The notes beneath the pieces were generated by a model. That model saw nothing but the letters and a program-made list of their open reading frames with translations. It searched no databases and was not told where the DNA came from. A stretch of 64,000 nucleotides of DNA from Palsa-504 sp963822765. Its GTDB lineage: Bacteria; Actinomycetota; Actinomycetes; Streptosporangiales; Streptosporangiaceae. Of the stretch, positions 52,505 through 63,393 are shown piece after piece (positions within the stretch are counted from its first letter, which is position 1; each line of letters starts with the position of its first letter). The DNA lies in NCBI GenBank assembly GCA_963822765.1, contig CAWGJL010000004.1, forward strand, positions 124,001 through 188,000. Reading direction: 5' to 3'. Position numbers and translations under genes: made by a program.

Positions 52505-53035
52505 TCAGCCGGTCAGGTAGGGCAGCTCCTGGGTGGCGTACCAGCCGAGTTCGTGGCCCTCGGCGCCGTCCACGGTGAACCTGGCGTCCTCGTCGCCCGC
52601 GTCGGCGGCGGGCAGCGCCTGGACCGCGCTGCGCACGTCGGTGTCCGCGTCCGGGGCGTCCACGTGCGCGGCGGCCAGGTCCTTTCGCTTTACCGTGATG
52701 GTGATGGCGACGCGAGCGGGCTCGCCGTCGCGGGGGTCTGGCTTGACGTGCTCGGCCGGGATGTCGGCGGCCAGCACCACCCGGCGGGGCGGCGCGGCCG
52801 GGTCGGCGGCCAGCAGCCGCAGCGAGGCGCGGGCCGCCTCGGTCAGCGCGGCGTACTCCAGTTCCTCGGTGTCGCCGCTGGCGTACGCCTCGCGCAGGGC
52901 GGGCGTGACCGCGAAACCGGCCAGCGGGCCGGGCGGCAGACCGGGCTGCGGACCGGGCTGCGGACCGGGCCCGACCTGGCCGGCCTGCAAGGCCTGGGCC
53001 ACGGCGGGCAGGGTTGAAGGGAGAAAGACGCGCAT
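52505..53035 (-). CDS. DUF6912-type protein
   Basis: 176-residue protein starting MRVFLPSTLPAVAQALQ, with a Gly/Pro repeat (PGPQPGPQPG) made by a 12-bp DNA repeat, then FAVTPALREAYASGDTEELEYAALTEAARASLRLL and RRVVLAADIP. It matches a conserved actinobacterial family lying next to pruA; function unknown. No signal peptide or helices. It ends with HELGWYATQELPYL, which is characteristic for the group. It follows the vsr gene by about 20 bp on the same strand. Confidence 0.75.
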   Translation of the reverse strand: MRVFLPSTLPAVAQALQAGQVGPGPQPGPQPGLPPGPLAGFAVTPALREAYASGDTEELEYAALTEAARASLRLLAADPAAPPRRVVLAADIPAEHVKPDPRDGEPARVAITITVKRKDLAAAHVDAPDADTDVRSAVQALPAADAGDEDARFTVDGAEGHELGWYATQELPYLTG

Positions 53036-53055
53036 GGTGGTCCAAGAGTTTGCCA

Positions 53056-53478
53056 CTATTCGGCGTTGAGCGCAGCGATGACGGTGGTGATGGCCTCGTC
53101 CAGGGGGACGTGCTCCCACAGGCGGATCACCGACCAGCCGGCCAGGGTCAGCGCCGCGTCGTTGGCCCGGTCGCGTTCGACGTTGCGCAGGAGCTTCGGG
53201 CCCCAGTACCACTCGTTGTTGCGCGGCTTGGAGCCGTGGTCGGGGCAAGCGTGCCAGAAGCAGCCGTCCACGAAGACGGCCACCTTGCGCGCGGTGAACA
53301 CGACGTCGGGCCGGATCCGCCGGCCGCCGTCCAGGTCCAGCCGGTAGTCCTTGCGGTAGCGGTAGCCGAGGCGGTGCAGCGCGTGGCGCAGGGCGATTTC
53401 GGGCTTGGTATCCGTCCGCCGGTTGGCCCGCATGTTGGCCGACCGGCCCGCGTTGAGGGGATGCGGATAGTCCGGCAC
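53056..53478 (-). CDS. vsr: Very short patch repair (Vsr) endonuclease
   Basis: Nicks 5' of the T in T:G mismatches that arise when 5-methylcytosine deaminates. About 140 residues from GTG 53478 (VPDYPHPLNAGRSANMRAN); a shorter form from MRANRRTDTKPE is also possible. Motifs: RRTDTKPEIALRHALHRLGYRYR, LDLDGGRRIRPDVVF, and the zinc/catalytic FVDGCFWHACPDHG. No cytosine-5 methyltransferase gene is nearby, so it is an orphan in this window. No clear ribosome site; perhaps leaderless. Confidence 0.9.
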   Translation of the reverse strand: MPDYPHPLNAGRSANMRANRRTDTKPEIALRHALHRLGYRYRKDYRLDLDGGRRIRPDVVFTARKVAVFVDGCFWHACPDHGSKPRNNEWYWGPKLLRNVERDRANDAALTLAGWSVIRLWEHVPLDEAITTVIAALNAE

Positions 53479-53668
53479 GCGGTCAAGGTTAGACCTGCCG
53501 CACCCCACGCAATTCCCCGCCGTTATCCACAGCTGTGATTTTAGGGTCGTTCGGGCCGGGAATGTCACTGGCCCGAGGTACAACCGGAGCAGCCGGAACC
53601 TGGTGGAACGCGGCCCGCCACGGGGGTGCGCGGCTTACGAAGCGTTCACCGGATCTGGAGGGCGGACC

Positions 53669-54240
53669 ATGCCCGACCTGTCATCCCCGCGCCTGGTTAA
53701 GGTGCCGGCTACCGCGCCGCCTTACGACTGCCAGGTTCATGGGGCGCGCTGCCCGGCAGACCTCGTGCCTGGGGCCGGGGAGGCGCCTGCGGCGGCGGTG
53801 TCGCCGGTTGCGCCGGTGTCGCCGGTTCCGGCCGCCTTGCCGGTTCCGGCGGCCGTGCCGGTTCCGGCGGCCTTGCCGGTTCCGGCGCCTTGCCGGCGGG
53901 TCCGGTGGGGGCACGGCCGCGTCAGCTGGCGGTGGTGATCGTGGAGGTGCTGGCCGGGGTCCGGCCGGACCGGCAACTGGTCTGCATGGCCACCGACCGG
54001 GTCCGGGCACGGGTGGGGAACCTGGCGCCGCTACTGGCCGCGGGCCGGCGGCCCAGGATCGCGCGCATCGTGATGTCGCGGCCCGCGGACCGGGTCGTGG
54101 AGATGACCGTGGTCGTCAACTTCGGCGCGCGCTCGCGCGCCCTGGCCATGCGCTTCGAGCACTCGGCCGCGCGACCCGCGGCGCCGGGCTGGCCCGCCCG
54201 GCCCGCGCGCTGGCTATGTACCGCACTGGAGGCGGGCTGA
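53669..54240 (+). CDS. Rv3235-family protein, apparent one-base frameshift
   Basis: Conserved actinobacterial protein beside secA; function unknown. It starts MPDLSSPRLVKVPATAPP at ATG 53669 (GGAGGG site). A Val/Pro/Ala repeat (AALPVPAAVPVPAALPVPA) follows. The conserved domain PRQLAVVIVEVLAGVRPDRQL ... VVEMTVVVNFGARSRALAMRFE is in another frame. The last 18-bp repeat unit lacks one G (ggcgcc instead of ggcggcc, near 53888); restoring it joins the two parts (VPAALPAGPVGARPRQ). Deletion by slippage in the repeat is possible, but sequence error is as likely. Convergent with secA, 20 bp between stops. Confidence 0.78.
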
Positions 54241-54260
54241 CGCTGGCTGCGTGCCGCCCG

Positions 54261-57203
<2,943 letters not shown>

Positions 57204-57441
57204 TTCTGGTCGCGCTCCTCGCGGATCGTCTTACCTCACACAATGGCCGGTGACCCGGATTTGGTTCCGGTTCACCGTCTCGCATGTCATCGTAGGCGAG
57301 ATGAGGCACCATGCCGAGTCGGCGCAGGACCGGCAGGTTGCCACGACACCGGCGCCCGGCGAGCGGGTTAGGGCCGGCTGCTGATCAGTCTCGCACTTCG
57401 GAGTGAATAATAGGACCGGTACTTACCGAGAGGAGCTAGGA

Positions 57442-57720
57442 GTGGCCGATCAGGCTTCATCAGGAGCTGTGACGGGCGCCGACGCAGACACCGGCACAAG
57501 CGGGGTTGACCTGCTGCCCGGCGTGCCGCATGAGCACGCGGCGCACCATGGCCGACCCGCCTCCTGGGTGACGACAGCCATCGTCATCGCCGGTTTCATC
57601 GTCGGCGGGATCGCGCTGCCCATCGGGCCGGTCTGGTGGCTGTTCTGGCTGGGTACCGGAATCGTGGTCCTCGGCGCCATCTTCGGTGCCGCCGTGCACA
57701 TCTTCGACGACTGGTACTAG
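57442..57720 (+). CDS. HGxxPAAW-motif small membrane protein (DUF6704 type)
   Basis: 92-residue protein: acidic soluble N-terminus, HHGRPASW motif, then two membrane helices (TTAIVIAGFIVGGIALPI and LFWLGTGIVVLGAIFGAAV) and a FDDWY end. GTG at 57442 is placed by AGGAG six bases before it. Common in actinobacteria next to tryptophan or secA loci; function unknown. Confidence 0.78.
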   Translation: MADQASSGAVTGADADTGTSGVDLLPGVPHEHAAHHGRPASWVTTAIVIAGFIVGGIALPIGPVWWLFWLGTGIVVLGAIFGAAVHIFDDWY

Positions 57721-57846
57721 ACGCGCGCTTAGTTTCGGGGGCGGTGGTTCACGGGGGCGCGGGCTGGCGGCTGGCGGCTGGCGGCTGTCGGCGGGCGGCG
57801 GGCGGCGGGCGGCGGAAATGTCGGGGGGCGTGGTTAGGGTAGGCAG

Positions 57847-59058
57847 ATGCGCCTGGATGGTCCTGCGGCTGAGGTGACGATCACCGGTGAGGAAGCCCGC
57901 CGCATGACGCTGCGGGCGCAGGGGTTCCTGGGCGCCACGCCGTGGCGCCCGACCCGGTCCGGGGTCGCGGCGATGCTCCGGCGGGTCGGCGCGGTGCAGC
58001 TGGACACGATCAGCGTGCTGGCGCGCTCGCACGAACTGGTGGCCTACGCCCGGCTGGGGCCGGTTCCGCGAGAGCAGGTCGAGCAGGCCTACTGGCACCC
58101 GGCCAGGCCCATCGCCTTCGAGTACTGGGCCCACGCGGCCTGCGTGCTGCCGCTCGAGCAGTGGCCTTACTTCGCCTTCCGCCGCCGGGCGTTCCGGGCC
58201 CGCGGGGTGCGCTGGCACCAGAGCCATCAGGAGACCTGCGACAAGGTGCTGGCCCGGCTGCGTGCCGAGGGCCCGCTGACCGCGACCCAGCTGGGCGGGG
58301 CCAAGGCCGGCGGCCCGTGGTGGGACTGGTCAGACGTCAAGATCGCGGTCGAGTGGCTGCTCGACACCGGCGAGGCCATCTGCGTGCGGCGCACCGGGTG
58401 GCGCCGGGTCTACGACCTGCCCGAACGGGTGCTGCCCGGCGAACTGCTGGCCCCGGACCCGACCGACCTGACGTGCGTGGCCTACCTGGCGGGGGTGGCG
58501 GCCCGCGCGCTGGGCGTGGTGACCTACGCGGACCTGGTCGACTATCACCGGCTCAACTTCCCGGCCGGCGAAAAGGGTCAGTACACACGGCTGGTCGCCG
58601 AGGCCGCGCAGGTCGCCGGGCTGGTTCCGGTGGCCATCGCCGGGAGCGTCGCTCCGGCGTGGGCTGATCCGGTCGCCCTGGAGCAGGTCGCGGACCGCGG
58701 GCGGCACCGGACCACGCTGCTCTCGCCGTTCGACTCGCTGGTGTGGGACCGGAAGCGAACGCTGCGGATGTTCGGCTTCGAGCACAGCTTGGAGGCCTAC
58801 GTGCCCAAGCACAAGCGGATACACGGCTACTTCACGATGCCGCTGCTCGCCGGCGGGCGGCTGGCCGGCCGGGTGGACCCGGCCCGGGAGGGCAAGACCC
58901 TGGTCGCGCGGAAGGTATCGCTGGAACGAGCCTCCGCGGCCGAGCCGATGGCCCAGGCGCTCCGGGAGGCGGCCAGCTGGGTCGGCTGCGACGACGTGCG
59001 CCTGGAGCAGATCGAACCCGCCGAGCACGCCTCGCGCCTGGCCGCTGCGCTCGCCTGA
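57847..59058 (+). CDS. YcaQ-type (HTH_42) DNA glycosylase
   Basis: 403-residue winged-helix protein of the crosslink-unhooking glycosylase family (YcaQ/AlkX in bacteria, AlzQ-like). The catalytic QLD motif is in VGAVQLDTISVLARSHELV; also PARPIAFEYWAHAACVLP, GVVTYADLVDYHRL, LLSPFDSLVWDRKRTLRMFGFEHSLEAYVP and RVDPAREGKTL. Likely removes alkylated or crosslinked purines. ATG 57847. A GC-rich run of ggcggct/ggcgggc repeats lies just upstream (about 57760-57815). Confidence 0.88.
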   Translation: MRLDGPAAEVTITGEEARRMTLRAQGFLGATPWRPTRSGVAAMLRRVGAVQLDTISVLARSHELVAYARLGPVPREQVEQAYWHPARPIAFEYWAHAACVLPLEQWPYFAFRRRAFRARGVRWHQSHQETCDKVLARLRAEGPLTATQLGGAKAGGPWWDWSDVKIAVEWLLDTGEAICVRRTGWRRVYDLPERVLPGELLAPDPTDLTCVAYLAGVAARALGVVTYADLVDYHRLNFPAGEKGQYTRLVAEAAQVAGLVPVAIAGSVAPAWADPVALEQVADRGRHRTTLLSPFDSLVWDRKRTLRMFGFEHSLEAYVPKHKRIHGYFTMPLLAGGRLAGRVDPAREGKTLVARKVSLERASAAEPMAQALREAASWVGCDDVRLEQIEPAEHASRLAAALA

Positions 59059-59082
59059 CGCGGTCGGCTGGCGTCCCGGGAG

Positions 59083-59136
59083 CGTGTCGATGGGCCGTTG
59101 TACACGTAAGAGCGGGTACAACGGCCCATCGACACG
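59083..59136. terminator. Perfect 21-bp inverted repeat, bidirectional terminator candidate
   Basis: CGTGTCGATGGGCCGTTGTAC and its exact reverse complement flank a 12-base loop. It lies 25 bp after the YcaQ-type gene and 145 bp from the stop of the convergent response regulator. No T-run; such stems can terminate in actinobacteria. Confidence 0.75.
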
Positions 59137-59155
59137 GAAAACTCGGTCCCCAGCA

Positions 59156-59202
59156 TGGGGCGGCTGGGGCTGGGGTCGCGCTGGGGCTGGGGTTCCGCTG
59201 GG
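59156..59202 (+). repeat. GGGG-tract cluster (G-quadruplex candidate)
   Basis: Six GGGG runs separated by short gaps (ctggggctgggg twice) between convergent genes on the plus strand. Confidence 0.65.
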
Positions 59203-59280
59203 GATGAGCGGGTCAGCTGAGGGGCCGGCCTGGGCGGGCGGGTTGGCGGCCTGGCGGGCGGGTTAGCTGGTCGGGGCGGG

Positions 59281-60039
59281 TTAGCTGAATTCGATCAGCT
59301 TTTGGCGGACGGCGATCATTACGGCTTCCATGCGGGAGTGGATCTGGAGCTTCTCCAGGATGTTCCGGACGTGATTCTTGACGGTGTTCTCGGAGATGAA
59401 CAGCTCCTTGGCGATGTCGCGGTTGTTCATGCCGCGGGCCACGAGCTTGAGCACCTCCATCTCCCGGTCGGTGAGCTTGGGCGCGGCGACGTGCTGGGCC
59501 CGGTCCTCGCTGGTGTCCCGGTTGGCCAGGGTGGCGAACTCGGTGAGCAGCTTGCCCGCCATCGACGGGTTGATCAGCGACTGGCCGCCGTGCACGGACC
59601 GGACCGCCTCGGCCACCTCGTCGAGCGGGATGTCCTTGAGCAGGTAGCCGCTGGCGCCGGCCCGGATCGCCTCGAACAGGTCCTCTTCCTCGTCGCTGAT
59701 GGTCAGCATCACGATCTTCGCGCTGGGCGCGACCTCCTTGGTCGCCCGGCAGGCCTCGATCCCGCTGGTCTTCGGCATCCGGATATCCATGAGCACGACG
59801 TCGGGCAGCGACTCGCCGGCCACGGTGACCGCCTCGGCGCCGTCGCTGGCCTGCCCGACCAGGTCGATATCGTCCTCCTCGTCCAGGACCATCTCCAGAC
59901 CACGCCGGAACAGGGCATGATCGTCGGCGATCAGCACCCGGATCGGCTCGGGACCTCGCCCGACGCCCGGCCGCTGGGCAGCAGTCACCGCTGCGTCGCC
60001 GCTAGCGCTCAATTCGTTGCCTCCCTGTGGTGCCACCAT
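59281..60039 (-). CDS. NarL/FixJ-family response regulator
   Basis: 252 residues. Receiver domain begins at PIRVLIADDHALFRRGLEMVL (about residue 32), phosphoacceptor D82 in VVLMDIRMP, and YLLKD lysine; the C-terminal LuxR HTH starts LTDREMEVLKLVARGMNNRDIAKELFIS. An N-terminal extension of about 30 residues may reflect a later true start. No kinase adjacent, so an orphan. Conserved actinobacterial order: this regulator next to hpf and the secA region. Confidence 0.9.
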   Translation of the reverse strand: MVAPQGGNELSASGDAAVTAAQRPGVGRGPEPIRVLIADDHALFRRGLEMVLDEEDDIDLVGQASDGAEAVTVAGESLPDVVLMDIRMPKTSGIEACRATKEVAPSAKIVMLTISDEEEDLFEAIRAGASGYLLKDIPLDEVAEAVRSVHGGQSLINPSMAGKLLTEFATLANRDTSEDRAQHVAAPKLTDREMEVLKLVARGMNNRDIAKELFISENTVKNHVRNILEKLQIHSRMEAVMIAVRQKLIEFS

Positions 60040-60129
60040 CAGACTCTTGCCGACGGACGGCCATGATGCAAGCCGGGCTTTCTCGGAGCGGGCCCGGCTC
60101 GCACCATGCCAACTACGGTGGACGGTGAA

Positions 60130-60813
60130 CTACTCCTCGACCAGGCGGATGACACCGTAGTCGTAACCCCGGCGCCGGTAGACCACGCTGAACCGGTCGC
60201 ACTCGCTGTCGTGGAACAGGAAGAAGTCGTGACCCACGAGCTCCATCTCCAGCAGGGCCTGGTCGATCGTCATCGGCCGGGCCGCGTGGACCTTCTCGCG
60301 CAGCACCAGGGGGCCGTCGCCCTCCATCTGGATCGGGACCATGCCGCTGTCCGCTTCCGTTCCGGCGAACCGGTCGTCTTGGTCGTCAAGCTCGCCGGTG
60401 CGCGGCCGGGCCACGCCGTGGCCGTTGAGCGGGGGCGGCGGGAGCGGAGGCGCCGCCGCCTCGTCGGCCACCAGGGCGGGAGAGCGCAGCGTCACGTTGT
60501 CGGTCTTGTTGATCTTGCGCCGGTCGGAGGCCCGGCGGAGGCGGTTTTCGAGTTTGGCGAAGGCGAGATCCAGCGCCGTGTACCGGTCGTCGGCGGCGGC
60601 CTCGGCCCTGATCGCGGGGCCGCGGGACCGGATGGTCAGTTCGACGCGCTCGCGGCGATCAGACTGCCTCGGGTTGCGTTCCTTGGAGACCTCCACATCG
60701 ATCCGGACCGCCTTCTGGTCAAGCTTCTCGAGCTTGGCGAGCTTGGCGGCGGCGTGCTGACGGAAACGCGACGGGACGGTTATGCTGCGTCCGCGGACGA
60801 TGATTTCCATCAC
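60130..60813 (-). CDS. hpf: Ribosome hibernation-promoting factor, long form
   Basis: 227 residues: N-terminal S30AE domain (MMEIIVRGRSITVPSRFRQHAAAKLAKLE ... AAADDRYTALDLAFAKLENRLRR), flexible linker, and C-terminal domain (KVHAARPMTIDQALLEMELVGHDFFLFHD ... YRRRGYDYGVIRL) that links two ribosomes into 100S dimers. ATG at 60813 (or 60810), with GAAGGGGG upstream. The long leader with a 15-bp tandem repeat (60873-60932) suggests leader-level regulation. Confidence 0.95.
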   Translation of the reverse strand: MMEIIVRGRSITVPSRFRQHAAAKLAKLEKLDQKAVRIDVEVSKERNPRQSDRRERVELTIRSRGPAIRAEAAADDRYTALDLAFAKLENRLRRASDRRKINKTDNVTLRSPALVADEAAAPPLPPPPLNGHGVARPRTGELDDQDDRFAGTEADSGMVPIQMEGDGPLVLREKVHAARPMTIDQALLEMELVGHDFFLFHDSECDRFSVVYRRRGYDYGVIRLVEE

Positions 60814-60872
60814 GATCCCCCTTCCAGTCCGATTGCGCCCGACCTGGTCGACCCAGGGGCCATGGCGCAGTG

Positions 60873-60932
60873 TCCGATTGAGCTGGGTCCGATTGAGCTG
60901 GGTCCGATTGAGCCGGGTCCGATTGAGCCGGG
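60873..60932. repeat. 15-bp tandem repeat in the hpf leader
   Basis: Four units of tccgattgagctggg; units 3 and 4 have agccggg. No gene frame crosses it, so it is in the untranslated leader or promoter of hpf. Confidence 0.92.
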
Positions 60933-61358
60933 TGGCACTCGCCCGGCCGACCTGGTCTTCGACCCCACATTCGCCTGCTGAGGGGGTTGCGGCCTCATGG
61001 CCACTGGTGCCCTTCTCCCGGCCCGGGAAACTCTGTGTCTCCCGGCGGGGCAGGTCTTACTCCTAAGCCGCACCGTGATCGGTCGACGAGAAGTCGCCTT
61101 ACGTGGGCCGTTTCGCCTGCGGCTGGCATCGGCTTGCCGGACGTGATTCCCGCGAGGGGAGCCACGCCCGGCGCAACCACGGGCCCGGGCGAGTGCCATG
61201 TCATGAACGCTAGCTCGCCGGAGCGTGAATGTCAGGTGGGACATGTAGGCGATCAATCACAAATGGTTACATAACGGCTGCATAACGTTTCATGGGCTTG
61301 CGCTATGCGCCCTTTTAATCCCCTATAGGCGAGATGCCCGGTCCCGTCAAGAGGGAAA

Positions 61359-61377
61359 CCGGACCAAAATAGTCCGG
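61359..61377 (-). terminator. Hairpin terminator after lpqB
   Basis: CCGGAC-tattttg-GTCCGG followed by TTT on the minus strand, 66 bp after the lpqB stop. Confidence 0.7.
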
Positions 61378-61442
61378 CTTCCGGGGCGAGGGGTTTGGGT
61401 CAGCACGAAGCCGCCGCAGGGCCAGGCCCCGAGCGGGGCGGC

Positions 61443-63393
61443 TCAGCCGGGGTAGGCGGGATTCTGGCCGGGTTCGCCGAGTTGAACCCAGGGCCCCTCC
61501 AGGCCGGTGGAGACCTCCAGGTCGCCGTCGGAAAGGCCGGCCACCAGGACGTTCTGGGCACCGTCGGCGGTGATGGAGGTCGGGTCCGGGGGGCCGACAT
61601 CAAGGTACTGGACCTGCTGGCCGTCGACGGGCACCTCGGCCAGCGTGTTCCCGGTGGCCGCGTCGTTGACCACGATCAGGTTATCGGCGTCGTACCAGGC
61701 GACCGAGGCTGGGTGGGCGAGGCCCGTCCCGATCGAGGCGAACGACCGGACGGTCACGTGCGAGCCGGGCGAGCCCAGCTGACCGTTGCTGGACTCCGGG
61801 CCGCCGCCAGCCGCGGCCAGGTAGAGCTCGGAAGCCGAGGAATTGGGGGGCTGAGCGATGAAGGCGATCCGGACGCCGTCCGGCGCGACGGCCAGGTCGG
61901 TGACGGTCCCGTTGAACGTCTCCTGGATCTGGGAATCGCCGGTAGCGGGCAGCCGGTAGATGACGCCGTTCTGAACCACCCAGAGGCGGTCGTTGCGATC
62001 CCAGTCCAGCGCGGTGATGCCCCCGCCGGTCAGCCGGGGCGTTTTCGCGAATGACGCGGCCGGTCCCGACAGTTTCCCGACCAGGAGGTTGCCCTGGCCG
62101 GCCGTGACCACAGCCAGGTACTGCCCGTCGGGCGACACCGCCGTCCTGGTGACGGCAGGCAGTGACGCGGGCTGAACGGGGGGAAGGCCCTCGGCCCCCT
62201 CGTGCACTCCTTCATTGAAGATGCAGTGCTGGGTGCTGAACACGCCGGTTTGGCCGACCACGGGCGCGACCGGGCCGATGAGGCTGGACAGGCCGAGTTC
62301 CTCGGAACCGCAGCGCGCCCACGACTGACCGCGGTCGATGTAGTAGAAGCTAGCTGGCGACGACGGGTACGGGTCAAAGCACTGGTAGGCGGCCTGCGTT
62401 TGATCCAGACCGGGGTTCGGGCCGCCCGCGCACGGCGCCGACGGCGGTGCCCACGGTTTTCCGTTGAGCTCAAGCACGACGGACTGGATGTTGGGCGGGC
62501 TGGTCGGCGAGCCGGTCAGCGTCCAGACCAGCTGCGCGGCGAACAACTCGAGCGCTCTCGGGCTCGGCGTGACCGAGTTGCGGAAGGTGAGATTCACCGT
62601 GACGGTCGAGGCGTCGTTCGTGACCTGCTGCTCAACGCTGGTGCCGTCCGGAAGCGCGGTATCGGCCGCGTTGGCCAGCCACGGGGTCTTGGGGGCCGCG
62701 GTAAGCGAGTTCACCAGGTCGGTCAGCAACTGCGAGACGGTCGCGCCCAGCGGCACGAACACCGAGTCCGGGACGAGTACCTCGTCCTGCGGGTCGAAGA
62801 AGTACAGATCCTGTGGCTTATAGAACTGGGGGAAGTCACTGACCGGCAGCATCCGGTAGTTGGGCGGATTGGTAATGCGCCACTGGCCGTCGACCTTGGC
62901 CAAGGTGAAGTTGTAGTCGCTCGGCACCGCCGCCGGGCCCGGGTTCAGCGCCGAGATGTACTGGCCGGAGCCGTTGAAGCTGGCCTGCAGGGTGCCGGTG
63001 ACGTCGATGGAGACCTGCGGGCTGGCCTTCACGGGCACCGCCGATGCAGGGATGTTCAGCTCTTGGTACGCGTTGACCGCGAGGCCCGGTTTCCAGCCCT
63101 TGACGGCCGAGCCGGTCAGGTACTGCCTGGCCGCGCTGTAGGTCGGATAGCTAGCCGCGGCGGTCAGGAACCCCTGCACGATCTGTGACGGGTTCTCGCC
63201 AGGCTGCGGGGCCAGGGGCACGGACCCGATCAGGTTCACGGCCGGCGCAGCTGCTCGGCGGGCTGGCGCTGAACTCCTGAGCCGGGCCGTTGGACGGCAT
63301 GCCCACGCAGCCCGCCACCGAGACGACGGCGGCGGCCAGCACGCAGATCCGCCGGACTCCGCGCAGGCGGGAACGCGGGCGCGAACTAACCAC
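61443..63393 (-). CDS. lpqB: Lipoprotein LpqB, partner of the MtrAB system; apparent frameshift
   Basis: LpqB binds the extracellular part of MtrB and tunes MtrA phosphorylation. The GTG start (63393) and lipobox SVAGC (Cys29) with GMPSNGPAQEF are in one frame; the rest from VNLIGSVPLAPQPGENPSQIV is in another. One extra base near 63243 (between SPPSS and NLIG) breaks it. The 600-residue body has GerMN domains (TDLVNSLTAAPKTPWL) and a C-terminal beta-propeller-like half (GGGITALDWDRNDRLWVV, GVRIAFIAQP). The start overlaps the mtrB stop by eight bases, so they are coupled. Confidence 0.9.

Larger units (their letters stand above)
60814..61442. other. Gene-less 629 bp between hpf and lpqB
   Basis: The leader and promoter region of hpf and the 3' flank of lpqB. 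It contains the 15-bp repeat (60873-60932), a direct repeat CATAACG twice (about 61270-61287), a plus-strand GC stem followed by TTTTAAT (about 61294-61319) with no plus-strand gene before it, and the lpqB terminator. ComF, found here in Streptomyces, is absent. Confidence 0.55.

Noticed and set aside
60873..60932. CRISPR-like array
   Set aside because: Direct 15-bp repeats have no spacers; same for 31201-31270 and 35283-35324. No cas genes.
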